From Myxocyprinus asiaticus (taxonomy: Eukaryota; Chordata; Actinopteri; Cypriniformes; Catostomidae), in assembly GCF_019703515.2 (NCBI RefSeq), contig NC_059349.1, positions 29,571,744 through 29,635,743 on the forward strand: a DNA stretch of 64,000 nt, written 5' to 3'. Every line of letters starts with the position of its first letter. Position 1 is the first letter of the stretch. The translations under genes were made by a program, and so were the position numbers. The notes below the pieces were generated by a model. That model did not search any database and was not told the origin of the DNA. It saw only the letters and a program-made list of their open reading frames with translations. Below are positions 25,465-39,936 of the stretch, one piece after another.

Positions 25465-28245
25465 CACAAACAAGATTTCAAAGCTATGGCAGTGGGTAAG
25501 ATTATCAATGAATAATAGCATAATTTTCTATCTGTTTCTCACTGGAAGCATCCTATAGCTTCATAAGAAAAAAAAATAGCAACTACAGGTGCATCTCAAT
25601 AAATTAGAATGTCGTGGAAAAGTTCATTTATTTCAGTAATTCAACTCAAATTGTGAAACTCATGTATTAAATAAATTCAGTGCACACAGACTGAAGTAGT
25701 TTAAGTCTTTGGTTCTTTTAATTGTGATGATTTTGGCTCACATTTAACAAAAACCCACCAATTCACTATCTCAAAAAATTAGAATACATCATAAGACCAA
25801 TAAAAAAAACATTTTTAGTGAATTGTTGGCCTTCTGGAAAGTATGTTCATTTACTGTATATGTACTCAATACTTGGTAGGGGCTCCTTTTGCTTTAATTA
25901 CTGCCTCAATTCAGCGTGGCATGGAGGTGATCAGTTTGTGGCACTGCTGAGGTGGTATGGAAGCCCAGGTTTCTTTGACAGTGGCCTTCAGCTCATCTGC
26001 ATTTTTTGGTCTCTTGTTTCTCATTTTCCTCTTGACAATTTCCCATAGATTCTCTATGGGGTTCAGGTCTGGTGAGTTTGTTGGCCAGTCAAGCACACCA
26101 ACACCATGGTCATTTAACCAACTTTTGGTGCTTTTGGCAGTGTGGGCAGGTGCCAAATCCTGCTGGAAAATGAAATCAGCATCTTTCAGCAGAAGGAAGC
26201 ATGAAGTGCTCCAAAATGTCTTGGTAAACGGGTGCAGTGACTTTGGTTTTCAAAAAACACAATGGACCAACACCAGCAGATGACATTGCACCCCAAATCA
26301 TCACAGACTGTGGAAACTTAACACTGGACTTCAAGCAACTTGGGCTATGAGCTTCTCCACCCTTCCTCCAGACTCTAGGACCTTGGTTTCCAAATGAAAT
26401 ACAAAACTTGCTCTCATCTGAAAAGAGGACTTTGGACCACTGGGCAACAGTCCAGTTCTTCTTCTCCTTAGCCCAGGTAAGACGCCTCTGACGTTGTCTG
26501 TGGTTCAAGAGTGGCTTAACAAGAGGAATACGACAACTGTAGCCAGATTCCTTGACACGTCTGTGTGTGGTGGCTCTTAATGCCTTGACCCCAGCCTCAG
26601 TCCATTCCTTGTGAAGTTCACCCAAATTCTTGAATAGATTTTGCTTGACAATCCTCATAAGGCTGCAGTTCTCTCGGTTGGTTGTGCATCTTTTTCTTCC
26701 ACACTTTTTTCCTTCCACTCAACTTTCTGTTAACATGCTTGGATACAGCACTCTGTGAACAACCAGTTTCTTTGGCAATGAATGTTTGTGGCTTACCCTC
26801 CTTGTGAAGGGTGTCAATGATTGTCTTCTGGACAACTGTCAGATCAGCAGTCTTCCCCATGATTGTGTAGCCTAGTGAACCAAACTGAGAGACCATTTTG
26901 AAGGCTCAGGAAACTTTGCAGGTGTTTTGAGTTGATTAGCTGATTGGCATGCCACCATATTCTAATTTTTTGAGATAGTGAATTGGTGGGTTTTTGTTAA
27001 TTGTGAGCCAAAATCATCACAATTAAAAGAACCAAAGACTTAAAACTACTTCAGTCTGTTTCCATTGAATTTATTTAATACACGAGTTTCACAATCTGAG
27101 TTGAATTACTGAAATAAATTAACTTTTCCACGCCATTCTAATTTATTGAGATGCACCTGTAATTGTTTTCTTTTTTGTCCTTTTTTGAAGCTTGATAGTT
27201 ACTGTGACAATGAGTGGAAAGTAAGTGTGTAAAAATTCTTCAAAAGTTCTCCTTTTGCATTTCACAGGAACAAATAAGAGCATACAGGTTTGGAACGACA
27301 CAAGGCTGTGTAAATAATGACAGAATTTTCATATTGGGGTGAACAAATTAATTTAACACCATACAACAGAAATGACTGAAAAACTATTAAATGAGTTGCC
27401 AAAGTTTTGAGGCAGTTAGGGAGGTTACAATGATTTCACTCACTCGCAGAGTCCCGCCTGGCCCGGCTGAGTCTGAGCCCCACATGCAGAATCTGGACGA
27501 GGCCCTTCATCTTTCTGCTCTATCACTCCGCATACACCTGAAGCACACGTGCAAAAACACAGCAAGGATCTATTTAGAGGAAAGGCAGAGTTTTCGAGGG
27601 AGATATTTTCAGGATGGAGAAGTGGGACAGAGTGTGAAATAAAGCTGTAAGGAGTAGGTGTATGTGTGCGTTTGAGAGTGATTTCATGGTACATATATAG
27701 CCTCGGTCTGAGAAGCAGTAATTGGATGCCAGTTTTAGTCTGAAAACAGTGCTTTGCTTTATGATGTCCGGCTTTTAGACTTTCATTACAGTAAAAGCAA
27801 TTTTGTTCTACTGGGCAGTTGAGATAAAGAGTGAAATTGGAAGTAAACTAGACTTAAGACAGAGACAGATAAATTAGATGAAAAGAGAGACAGGCAGAAA
27901 AACACAGACAAACAGATCAAAAGCGCTGAGGTAGTTAAGACGGACTGAAACACAGTCACACTGTCAGAATAAACTAAACACACATTTTTTTTTTTTAATC
28001 TTTTATACTCTTACAAATAAAGACATACCAGTTTGTGCTCCAGGAGCAGTGTCAGTATTGTAGTTCACCCCCTTTTTCTATGAGGAAACACAACGACAAC
28101 GTGGTGTTTAAACAAGTAGGCAAAAATAAAACTGTGGAGATAAGACAATATTTCACAATCCAACCCTGGCACACAAGTGCTGTGAGTGTGGATGTGTAGG
28201 AGGAAATTTAAGTATCTGTGTTAAAGCGTCACATTGTGCTTGAGC

Positions 28246-28280
<35 letters not shown>

Positions 28281-30113
28281 TAACATTTCTTTTGTTAATG
28301 GGTGATTTATTTCTCTGACAAGAGAGAACATTTTGTATAAACAATATTTTACATGTACAATCATTTCCATTGTACACTATTTAATTTTATTATTACTAGA
28401 GCTGTCAAATTTAACGTGTTAACGCATGCAATTAATTTAAAATATTTAATGCGTTAATTTTAATTAATGGAGATTAATGCATTTACCAATTTTCACATTA
28501 GACTCTGACATTTTATTCAGCTCTGTGTGAGTTCTGAAAACTGGCTGGAATAGGGTGGAACCTTTGCACTGTGTTACACTGATGGACACACCACAAACAG
28601 AACACACAACAGCGATTTCGTGTCAATGATCAAGTAATAGAGAAAGAACCTCTTAACCGTAATTTTTTGTACATAACAAACCCAGATATGACTTGTGATA
28701 TGTCACATTCACATGACCTGCTGGAGTGAAGCATCAGCATTTCCCAGACATTGTGTTCCAGATATTTTGGTTGAAATATCAATACGTGGACAGTGCCAGC
28801 GCTAAAGGCAAAACAAGACGTTATCTGCAAGTGCTTTTCATTTGGAGTTCAAAGCGGCAAATAATGTAAATACGGCTTCACGATTTCTATAGCAAAGTGA
28901 ATAGTAGGGCTGCCCCCGACCAAAGATTTTCCTAGTCGACAAGCAGTCATTAGTTTAAGCCATTAGTAGACTAGTTGTCGCATGTTTATGATATTAATTT
29001 AATTACTTAAATATATATATTTTGGGGGGCATCAGAAAATGGTTTGAGTTCCAGGGCTGAGAAAGAATGTTATAAGTAACATTGCTAACACTGTTCTACA
29101 TTATGGAGAAATACTAAACTGTAATAATGAGCCTTTAAAATATACATTTTACAAGCGCACACATGAAAAGAGCCGCAGCGACACCGGCAAAAGCTGTAAT
29201 GCTTCTGAATGTGTCGGAAAAAACCAGCAAGGAGACTGTCTGAACATTTTGTTAATTTATAGAGAGAAATGCACGTTAGGGTTGTGCCGAAAGACGATGA
29301 TCTCGGGGATTGACGATGGTCAGAGTGATCGCCAATAACCGATGCTTTTGACAATGCCAAGATGATATTTGGCTCGTTTTCCCATTAATGTATTAAATTA
29401 TTATTATTAATATTATTATTAGGCTATTATTACTATCAAATTAATATTACAAATAATTTTCCCATGGACACAGACACGCGCTTGAAGAGACACACTTTAT
29501 TATATTATTAAGAACAGATGACAGAAAAGCCGTCTATGCGTCTATGACGCTGTTTGAGGCGTGCCGTTTCGTGGAACACATGTATGTAAAGGGCTCTCAC
29601 TCTTTCTTTGTTTCTGTCTTCTGAATTTTATTTTTTTTGTTGCAAGAACAGTATCGTCTAGGAGTGCTGCAAATGACCTCAGACATCTCTGGAGGTGTTT
29701 TGAGTTCAGTTCACTTTATTTCCACAGAGCAGTTCATTGTGAACAACTCTGCAGCCTATATATCTGTGATTAAAACATAAAATAATACGAAAACACTTTC
29801 ACCTCGAACCATGATTTATATTTCAGTGATTATTATCATCATTATAATTATTATTTTTACATTTATAATTGTTTTTATCTCTTCATTTGTGTGAGTAATT
29901 TTCTGCCTGCATGTTTAGCTGGATACTTGCCTGACGGTAAATGGAAAGGTGGTTACTTACATATATACATATATAATTTTTTTTATCACTTCACTATTTT
30001 AATTGCTTTTTCATTTAGTTTGGAGTGCAATTTGAATTTAGAAATGTATTTGATTTTAGGTTTTTATTCACCGATCCCTCAGCCCAGGGGTTGCTGATGT
30101 AATTGGATATTGC

Positions 30114-30149
<36 letters not shown>

Positions 30150-31367
30150 TGAAGTAGGGAACAAAATGAATTTATTCACACATGATGTATTTTACCGGAC
30201 AATAAAATACCCGACCGGTAGTGAATGTGGATGAAGTAGGTTCTTTGCCAGAGAGATGTTGCCCTTCACAACTGTTGTAAAGCCATCTTTCAAAAAGTTG
30301 AACAACGCATTTTAATTGCACTTAATTTTTTTCCAGTTTCATTTGAATTTTAAGTTAAAATAAACAAAAAATAAAGTTCAAAGTTTGAAATCAAGGTGTC
30401 TTGCTTTATTGTGTAGGCTTAACCCTAACCCTGCTTAATGAAAATTACCCCATAGTACCACCTAGCGTCCAACCACCGGTGTTTGTCGGTTTCCTGTGGA
30501 GTTTTATTTTTCCTGCGACCAACCGACCAACCAAACTTGGTCGACCAAGACTCTTCTCATCGACTAACGTTTGTTCAACTATTAGGTGGCAGCCCTAGTG
30601 AATAGCCATTAATAATATTGTGGAGAATGAGGGTTTAAGAGATTTAATACCCATTGCAATGAAAACACAAACCACAGGGACTAAATATTTCAGTTAGTTA
30701 ACCTCCCACTTAGACGTTAGGAAACATTTAATGTTACATGAACTGGTGTTATTTTAGTGCATTTCTATTTTTATACTGTGGAATGCTTTGTTTGGAAAAT
30801 ATTTATACAATTTTGTTACATATTGTTTCCTTTTCTTTTCTAAGAAGGAACTAAGTACATTTTGACAGGAAATGTAGTATGTATACTTCAAGTCAAATTT
30901 CAGCACTTTCAAAATCTGCGATTAATCGCAATTAACTATGAAAAAGCATTCGATTAATCACGATTATATATTTTATTCGACTGATAAAAGTCGATTAAAA
31001 GTAATAATAATCAGTAATAATCAATGAAATATAAATCATGGTTCGAGGTGAACGTGTTTTCATATTATTTTATGTTTTAATCACAGATATATAGACTGCA
31101 GAGTTGTGGTCACAATGAACTGCTCTGTGGAAATAAAGTGAACTGAACTCAAAGCACCTCTTGAGCTGAGATGTCTGAGGTTATTACTATATTTTATTAT
31201 ATTTTACCTTGTCCTTCTTTAATTGTCCCCTTATTTTCTTGTACCTCCTTATTTGCTTTAGTCTAATTATTTTTGTATTGTCTCAATATTTCAATGACTA
31301 AGGCTGACAATCATGCCAATAAAGCTTTGTTACTTTTGAAAGTGAGAGAGAGAGAGAGAGAGAGAGA

Positions 31368-31409
<42 letters not shown>

Positions 31410-34400
31410 CTGCAGTAAGGCCTGAAGCCTGGCTGGCTCCCAGTCTCGGAGGTAGAAGAGGCAGTCTCTGGGGTGATGGGCATGCAGACCTGTCACAGTA
31501 CACTGGTTCACTGCACATGTCTGCCAGAGAGATAGAGAGGGAGTGAGGAAGAGTGTGAGGGAAGGAGAGAGGGAGTGGAAAAGAGAGGAGAAGGCTTCCA
31601 CTTTTAGCACAAACATAGCTGGCCTCAAACTGAATATAACAATCATGTATGTGACTCTTTATAACATGCACACAAACCCAAAAATTGGCATGAACAATCC
31701 CACTACAAGACAGAAAAGAACAGACAAGCACTGAGTTGAGAGAGACTCACTGTGTGGAAAGGGTTGTTGCATCCACTGCAGAACTGATACCTGCACTGGG
31801 AACAACTGAAGTGCATGCAGCCGCCCCTGGCCAGGGCATACTGGAACCTACAGTTAGGACAAGCTTTAAAAGAAAGTGAGAGAGATTTCTTAATATTACT
31901 AATTTATAAATAATTCAGAGTTGCATATAAAAATATAGGGAAACCAGCCTAGTTGTCACACTATCTACTTTATATTTCTCAGGGCAGGTTTATTTTTGAA
32001 AGTCAGTTTCTGCATAGCAACTTTCCTTGAGGTATTGGTTACAAAAAAAAAAGAAGCTATTGAACCTTTCCAACAATATTGGCCAGGAAAAAGCTACAGT
32101 TCATTGAACACATGTTAACCTTTTGTGACAACATGCCCCAACAGTGGGCAAAAAGTACAGGAAAATGAAAAAGGTAATACACAAAAATATCACAATAATG
32201 TTTTGGCCAACAAATATTGTAATTGATCAACTGTATATATTTATGACATTTAAAACACATGTGACAACATGCCCCAACGTCACTTTCACAAAAAATACTT
32301 TTTTTCCTAAGAACACACTTAAACCTTTAAAATTCAAAAAAATCTGCCAACATAAAGTTGACTCTTGCCTTGGTGTATGCCAGTGTGGTTTGATTATGTT
32401 AGCTTGTTTATCCAAGAGCGATAACAAAATTATGATCTCAGTGAAAATGTAATTGTTTGAAACCAACATACAAATCCTCTGCTAGAGAAAACACACATTT
32501 GCGAATTTTGAATCTCCAATTCTTATTGATATTGACATATAGTGCTTGAGACAACTAGCCCCACCGATCAGCCACAACATTAAAACCACCTGCCTAATAT
32601 TGTGTAGGTTCCCCTTGTGCACCAAAACAGTGCCAGCAGACATCTCAGAATAGTATTCTGAGATTATATTCTTCTCACCACAGTTGTACAGAGCGGTTAT
32701 CTGAGTTACTGTAGACTTTGTCAGGTCGAACCAGTCTGGCCATTCTGTTTTGACCTCTCTCATCAACAAGGTGTTTCCATCCGCAGAACTGCCGCTCACT
32801 GGATGTTTTTTGTTTTTGGCACCATTCTGAGTAAATTCTAGAGCTGTTGTGCGTGAAAATCCCAGGAGATCAGCGGATACAGAAATACTCAAACCAGCCC
32901 GTCTGGCACCAACAATCATGCCACGCTCCAAATCACTGAGATCACATTTATTCCCCATTCTGATGGTTAATGTGAACATTAACTGAAGCTCCTGACCCAT
33001 ATCTGCCTGATTTTATGCACTGCAGCCACACGATTGGCTGATTAGATATTCGCATGGATGATTGTTGGTGCCAGATGGGCTGGTTTGAGTATTTCTGTAA
33101 CCGCTGATCTCCTGGGATTTTCACGCACAACAGTCTCTAGAATTTACTCAGAATGGTGACAAAAACAAAAAAAAATCCAGTGAGCGGCAGTTCTGTGGAT
33201 GGAAATGTCTTGTTGATGAGAGAGGTCAACAGAGAATGGCCAGACTGGTTCGAACTGACAAAGTCTACAGTAACTCAGATATCTGCTCTGTACAATTTTG
33301 GTGAGAAGAATAGCATCTCAGAATGCTATTCTGAGATACGGGTTGGCGCTGTTTTGTCGGCACGAGGGGGACCTACACAATATAAGACAGGTGGTTTTAA
33401 TGTTGTGGCTGATCGGTGCATATGTAACATGATCAAAGGATCAGAATGAAAATTTTAAAAATAACAGAACGATTGATTCAGAAGAACAGACAGAGAGAAG
33501 AACAGGACAGAAAGATAGATTTATAGAGCAATAGAATGAAAGGACGATAGATACAGAAGAGCAGACAGACAGATAAAGAGAGAGAGACAGATTCAGAGAA
33601 AAGAAAGACAGATTCATAGAAACAAAGATAGACAGCCTTGATATGTAAGTGGTAAGTGACATGCACCACTATAAACAACTTGTTCAGGCAGTAACTCGGC
33701 TATCTCTTTTGAGGTGTGAATAAGTCAGAATAAAAATGCCTGCAAGTGAGAAATACACAACATTAATATTTTATTTAAGGGTTTTACACTGGACCATACC
33801 CAAACACAACAAAACAACACAAAACAAAACAAAACAAAACAAAAACAAACAAACAAACAGACTATATGAGCAAACAACATGTTTCTTAGGGTTAATTCTG
33901 CTCATATCCAGTCTGGTAGTCAGAGAGGAGTAGGGGGTAGTATTTGATATTGAGCTCCTGAGGTGGTGCTGGTACTGTTAGCTGTCAGAAGATGGGGAAA
34001 GAGCATTAACACAGGTCCAAGAGGCTTCTGCAGCAGATCAAAAAGTGACTCACTGATCCCATTGTCACGCAGGTATCCGGCCAACCCCTGCCGCTGGTAC
34101 TCCGGGTCATTCTCTCGCTTCCACTGCTGGAACTGCTCACATGAGAGCCCCAAATGCTGGGGCTCCCACTGCAGAGCGAGACAGAGAGACAAATGGTGAG
34201 GCAGAAGAAAACACAATCATCTCCTTCATCTCCTTCAGTCATGCAGGACTATGATTGATACATGGTTTGCTTCCTCAGAATGCTTACCGGCTTTTTGCAC
34301 TGTGCGCAGAAGCTTTTCCTGCACTGCGGACAGGTGACCTTGAGCTGATCGCCATCGTAGATAAAGCCGTACGAGCACTGTGGGAACAAGATGAGAGAGT

Positions 34401-35120
34401 GAGAGAGATGCACAAAGGTTCAAGAATAAACTTTTTGTCTGTTAAATGGCATGTGAACTGAGAACATTTACTAGCCATTAATATTTTTTATTTGCCATGA
34501 AACTGTATTTTGAATTATTTCCTTAAAAATATCAATTTTCTTATAATCTATATTATTTTGACCATATGACAAAATTATTCAGATGCTTTTCTGTTACTGC
34601 AGGCGGCAGGTTATAATGTCACTCACAACTAGAGGTAGACCGATATATCAGTTTTACAGATTAATTTGTGCCATTAGTTCCTTATTGGAACTATCGTTTA
34701 TCAGCACACATCTATGCTGATAGTTGCCTTTTCCATTTTATTCCTCCTCAAGAAAATTCTACAGCAATATCATACAAGAGTGCTGTTATGGCCGTATATC
34801 AGCACGGCTGCAATTCAATCATAGGTAATTACAGCAGTGCTGATATACGGACAACAGCACGATTGAGTGCGAGATCTTGCTTTTATACAACAGTTCAACA
34901 AACATGCAAATAAATAAGTAAAAACTAAAGACTGTCCCAAAAAAACACTTGTGTGTGGAACTTCTTTCTTACATCAAGGATCAGGATCTGCCATTGCTAG
35001 TTCAAAAGATGCACCCAAGCCTCCATTACTAATACAAAAGCGTCCCTTTAGAAGTATTAACTACGGCTTAGGCTGTTTCTAACAAATGATTAGAGTAACA
35101 AGGACGTGTGTGTGTTTGTG

Positions 35121-35160
<40 letters not shown>

Positions 35161-38100
35161 AGTGTGTAAGTACCTGCATCTGTAGCGATACCCAAGCAGT
35201 GATGAACAGTAATGCTGAAGCTGTTAGTTTAACTCTATTTCTCAGCTTTAGTGTGGTAGTAATTCGCTCCGAGCGATCATGGAGTGATGCTGCCTATTGG
35301 ACGTGCTATCAGAAATATCACTTAAACATGAGTATTTCACTCATGTTTAAGTGTTTTGTTGTAGGAGAGAAAACATGGAGGATGCCAGTTTCATTCTTGT
35401 ATATTTCTTTGGGAACTTTTATTTTGACACAGACACCAGACTCTCCTTCGCCATGTTGAAAGTTTACGTGTCCTCTAGTGATGGGAAGATCAGGTAATTT
35501 TACTGACTTGGATCTATGAATCTCGTTCAGCATTATGAACAAATCTTTAAGTCAGTTCGTTCATTTGTTACGTGACAGCCGTATAGGCTTTACAGGAAAC
35601 AATTTTTTTAGTGTTCATTTTTTTAAACAATGTTATTTTTCCCACCATACTTATAAAGTTTAAAGCATTTATGAACTAATTTTTTAACTAGATTCAATGT
35701 TATGGAAAATTATTTTCACGAAGTTATAAATTGCAAGAAATAAAGAAGCTAAAATATGAAACCAGAAACGCTTCTTTAACTGTAAGGGCAAAAATAAAAC
35801 CAGGGTAAATGCCAGTATTTAAGGAAGGTTATGAACTAATTTCTGTTTCCAATTCAGAGCCAACAGTATGTGGCTGTCAAGTGTCAAATGAACGAAACAC
35901 AAACTATAAATTTTGCACATGTGCGGCTACAACAAAATAAACGAAACACTCTCTGAGAGTACACGTTCTTCCAGAGTCTGTAAAAGATTTGTTAAAAGTA
36001 GTCCTTCACTAGTATCCTCCCAATTCAGAAACTTTGGGTATCAGGTAGGTGCCATGAACGTGTTTGATTATTCTGTGTTTTGCGGCTCACAGCTGTGATC
36101 GGCAGTTATGCTGAAGCTGTTAGTTAAGCTATATTATAATTGCCGGTAGTTCTCAGCTTTAGTGTAGTAGTTACCAGAACAATCATGGAGCGAGAGACAA
36201 TGAGTTCAATAAACCTTGTGCACTGACTAACAACGCAGTCTCTCTCAACATCAACTCAATTCGCTCTTAAACACATGAATAAATAAAAGACGGTCTTTTG
36301 TCGCCACTTGCTGGCTGAAAACGTTAATTTATTCATTTTGGACTCTTGTAGCCTCTATGTCTGTGCCCCTTATAGTAAGGAAAGATTAAGAAAATTCTTT
36401 AACATTCTATAAATCGATCTTAAAAACTATCGGCTGATTAATCCGTTATTGGCCTTTTCCACCTTAATTATCGTATTGGTAAAATTGGTTGACCTCTACT
36501 CACAGCATCTCTCGCTGAAACCCCACCTTGTGATTTTGTTCCTTGTTATTGTCGTTGAGGTGGTATAACACCAGAAATGTGTCTCCACATGAAGTTCTGA
36601 AGTTACGACAATAAAAGAAACAAACATTTTATTACCATAATAATAAACTTATTACCATAAATGTTCCAATGCCATAAAAGACACACAATAGCCACAGATC
36701 TTGCCTTCAGGAGATGTTTGAATGTCTTTGATTTGATTCACACATTTTAACATAAAACATGGGCGGAATATCATATAATTTTTTTCCCATACTTTGCGAT
36801 TTCAACCAAGCATTATTTAGCAGTTCTTAGAAAAGTTACAGGCCAACTGCAATTTTTACTCTCATTTGGTGCTTGGTAAGTGTTAATTTTGGACCTCGAC
36901 ACACATATACTGTGATGCAAACAGCAAACATAAATGCACCTCACTTGTTAGCGTCAACTAATTCATACAGCTCAATTCAGATCATTGTAAAATGCTCTTG
37001 AATGAGACTACTGCTTAGTAGCAATGCCACTCACATGGCTGCACCACAGGAACTTTGGGTCCTTGATGAGAGCTTGTTCAGTCAGCTTCTTGTGGAAAAG
37101 CTCGTACACATCCAGTTCCAGACAATCCCTGAGCTATGCAATCACACATACACAAAAAATACACAGTGAGCTAATTTTAGAAGTCACATAGAGTAGTAGC
37201 CTGAATCACAGTTACATGCTGCTTTGCTCTTTGAGGAAGTAATTTCCCATTATTACGCTGTCCATATCCGCAGCATCTCTTTTTCGATTTATTTTTTTTC
37301 TCTCTCTTTTTTTTTTTTTTACCTGTATGTCCAGAGTGGAGAAATAGCTGTTAAGGTGCTCTGGGTCGTTGATGTCAGGCTCAGTACAGACAGGGCACAC
37401 CATGTCTCTGATATGCTTGTCCCTCACTGCTATGGTGAAATGCTGCTTGAAACAGCCACAGCACACAGAGCACTGGCACGATGTCAGAGACTGCATCTGA
37501 GACACAGCAGATGAGACAGAGAGACCACAAAACAAAATTGTACTAATACTAAGCAGAGTCCTGACAGTGCTTTTACACATACAGTCTTTGCTGTAAACTA
37601 GAAAGCATTTTTCCATTTAGATGTCATCATGTGCCAAAATGCTCAAGGAGTTTTAATTTAGTGGGAATTTAATAAGCTTCAAATACGAAAGTGGCTGATA
37701 CCAGTCTTACTCACCACTCTAAATAGAATAACTATAAACAAGATCATAAACACTGTCCTAACCAGGCATGACATGATAAAGCCACAAGCTACAAAAGCTC
37801 CATTCTCTATGTATATCTGAGATTTGTCCCAACCAGCAGCGACCGCAGCAAGTGACATGACATTTTGTTGATTACTTGATTTCTGTTTCTGCTGTGTCAG
37901 TGTGGACAGAAAATTGATGTGTCACCAAAAACTTGTTCAGTACCTTACTTTGGGGAAAGACGGACAGGCAGATTGGGCATTCTTTGTTCAGAACGCGGCG
38001 AATGAAGTCTCGATCATGTGACTCACGCACGGCCTGTACCACATCCTCCAGTGTGTATGGGGCTGCAGGATCCCGAAGCAAAGATAGAGCCAGCTCGCAG

Positions 38101-39900
38101 CGCCCCCAGCTGGGCAAATCATACACCGCCAGTAACCTACGGCAAACACGCTGAACACAGGCGAAGGATACTCTATTTAGTATGTATTTTTTTGAACATA
38201 ACAGTCAATTTACCACTGACCACCTTAAATATCTTAAGCAGCCAATGTTACAAAATGTAAAAAAAAAAAGTAAAGTTGCCACATATAAAAAAGATAATAG
38301 GCTAAGCTGCTTAAACTATTTTGTGCATCTACTGGCGAGATCACAATGCAGTCTTTCAGTGAATCCACACAAAGGTAAAAGGTCAGTCACCTGTTTATCA
38401 GTATGGTTGATGTCGATGGGGGGCTCTGGTTCATCGCTCCACATGCGCTGATGGAAGGGCTCCAATGAATGCCGCTGCAGCAGGACGAGAGCACCCCTCA
38501 CCTCCCCTCCGCTCTGCCTCAGGGCTTCTTCACAGCGAGCTACATCATTAAAGCCCATAGAACCTAGCTCTTTTACCTAACAAACACATACAAAGAAAGA
38601 CAAGACGTCATGTTCAAAAATAGCTTTTGTTTAAATGAAAACCTAGGTAAAACTTTAATTACTTTCACTGATAAATCAATTACAAACAATATTTAAAAGC
38701 TTAGATTGATAGACATTCCGGGATATATAAATAAATCAAAGTTTCATGATATTTCTAATTACGTAGCATATTATATTAATATTATATTCATGTTGTTTAG
38801 CCAGAGGGGAACTGGTCCCCACAGTGAGCCTGGATTCTCCCAAGGTTATTTTTCTCCATTAACCAACATCTTATGGAGTTTTGTGTTCCTTGCCACAGTC
38901 GCCTTCGGCTTGCTCACTGGGGTTATAAATACAATTATTATTTAATTACTTATTTTTAAACGATACACAATCGCATTTTATCAAACTACACAATGATGAC
39001 TCTAAGACATTAGATATTACAGTATTATCTTCTGTTAATGCCTGATCTTCTGTAATGCTGCTTTGAAAGGATGTGTTACGAAAAGCACTATACAAATAAA
39101 AATGACTTGACTTGACTATATGGGTCATTGAATAATAAGGTTATTTGAGGTGATAAAATAAGAAACCTTTTAAAAGTCTAGTTTAAAACACGTCAAGTTT
39201 GTAGAAATGTAATCTTTGATGCCGTTTACACCTGGTATTAAGATGCTTTCACAAGATCACAAGTTGTCAGCGTTAAATACAGGTGTAAACGTGGTCAAAG
39301 TTATATGATCGGACCACACAAAAAACGCACACGGAGGTAGTCAAAAACGTAAGTGACCACATCGCATTTGAAGTGTAAACACTAATCCGTCCTGAATGCG
39401 TCCCAGAAAGCATTGAAGCGCCACCCCCTCACCTGTTAATCAACCGCTGCGCTACAACAAGAGTTTAAAATTTGCCGGACGGAAAAAATAACCGTGCGAT
39501 CGGAAATTTCAAAAAAGCAAATACATGCACAATGATGAGAACATAAGGATCTTCCTCAGTGTGTCTGATATCAACATGTAGGGACACAGATGACAAGCAC
39601 ACACATCTGAAGCTCAAGTTTATACAAGTACTCCACTAAAACAACGGATAATTCTGCTCGGAATGTTGCATTTGCTTAGATTAAATTTCAACTGCATCTG
39701 GGAGAAACTGTTTTATCTGCGCTTCCTTTGTCTTTTATGACTTTTTTTACGGTTTAATAACATGTAAACAGCGATGTGTCTCGCCTGACCACATGTGATC
39801 AGATCACCCGAGATGGTTTAAACAGGGTCTTTGAGTCCAGTTTGGTTTCCCAAATTTTTGAAAAACATCTATAGCTTTTTCTAAAAAATAAATAAAAATA

Positions 39901-39936
<36 letters not shown>

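Larger units (their letters stand above)
24789..27349. mobile_element. Possible TTAA-target element interrupted by other elements
   Basis: The left end AGGAATAGTTCAGC follows TTAA at 24785-24788. A matching inverted end (TTTTCATATTGGGGTGAACA) lies near 27327-27346. The interior includes the Tc1 element at 25586-27159. The pairing of the two ends is inferred. Confidence 0.4.
28897..30605. mobile_element. hAT-type element with perfect 8-bp target-site duplication
   Basis: The element 28905-30597 starts TAGGGCTGCCCCCGACCAAA and ends GGCAGCCCTA. The octamer GTGAATAG flanks it exactly on both sides (28897-28904, 30598-30605). The terminal sequence matches the hAT at 46377-47162. No intact transposase is seen. 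It lies in the rnf31 intron between coding exons 18 and 19. Confidence 0.88.
28395..30990. mobile_element. Decayed outer repeat split by an hAT element
   Basis: The left part begins TAGAGCTGTCAAATTTAACG with ATTAATTT/GCGTTAA motifs, and the right part near 30915-30990 has CGATTAATCGCAATTAAC and CGATTAATCACGATT. These resemble the two ends of one fish DNA transposon family. The hAT at 28905-30597 sits between them. The ends are degenerate, so the limits are approximate. Confidence 0.45.

Noticed and set aside
31298..31731. Three overlapping minus-strand frames of 61-133 codons
   Set aside because: Only the 37-codon middle part is a real exon (rnf31); the rest is (CA)n/(TC)n repeat and intron read through.
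33153..33449. 98-codon plus-strand frame
   Set aside because: It is the right arm of the Tc1 relic pair, lacking the catalytic domain.
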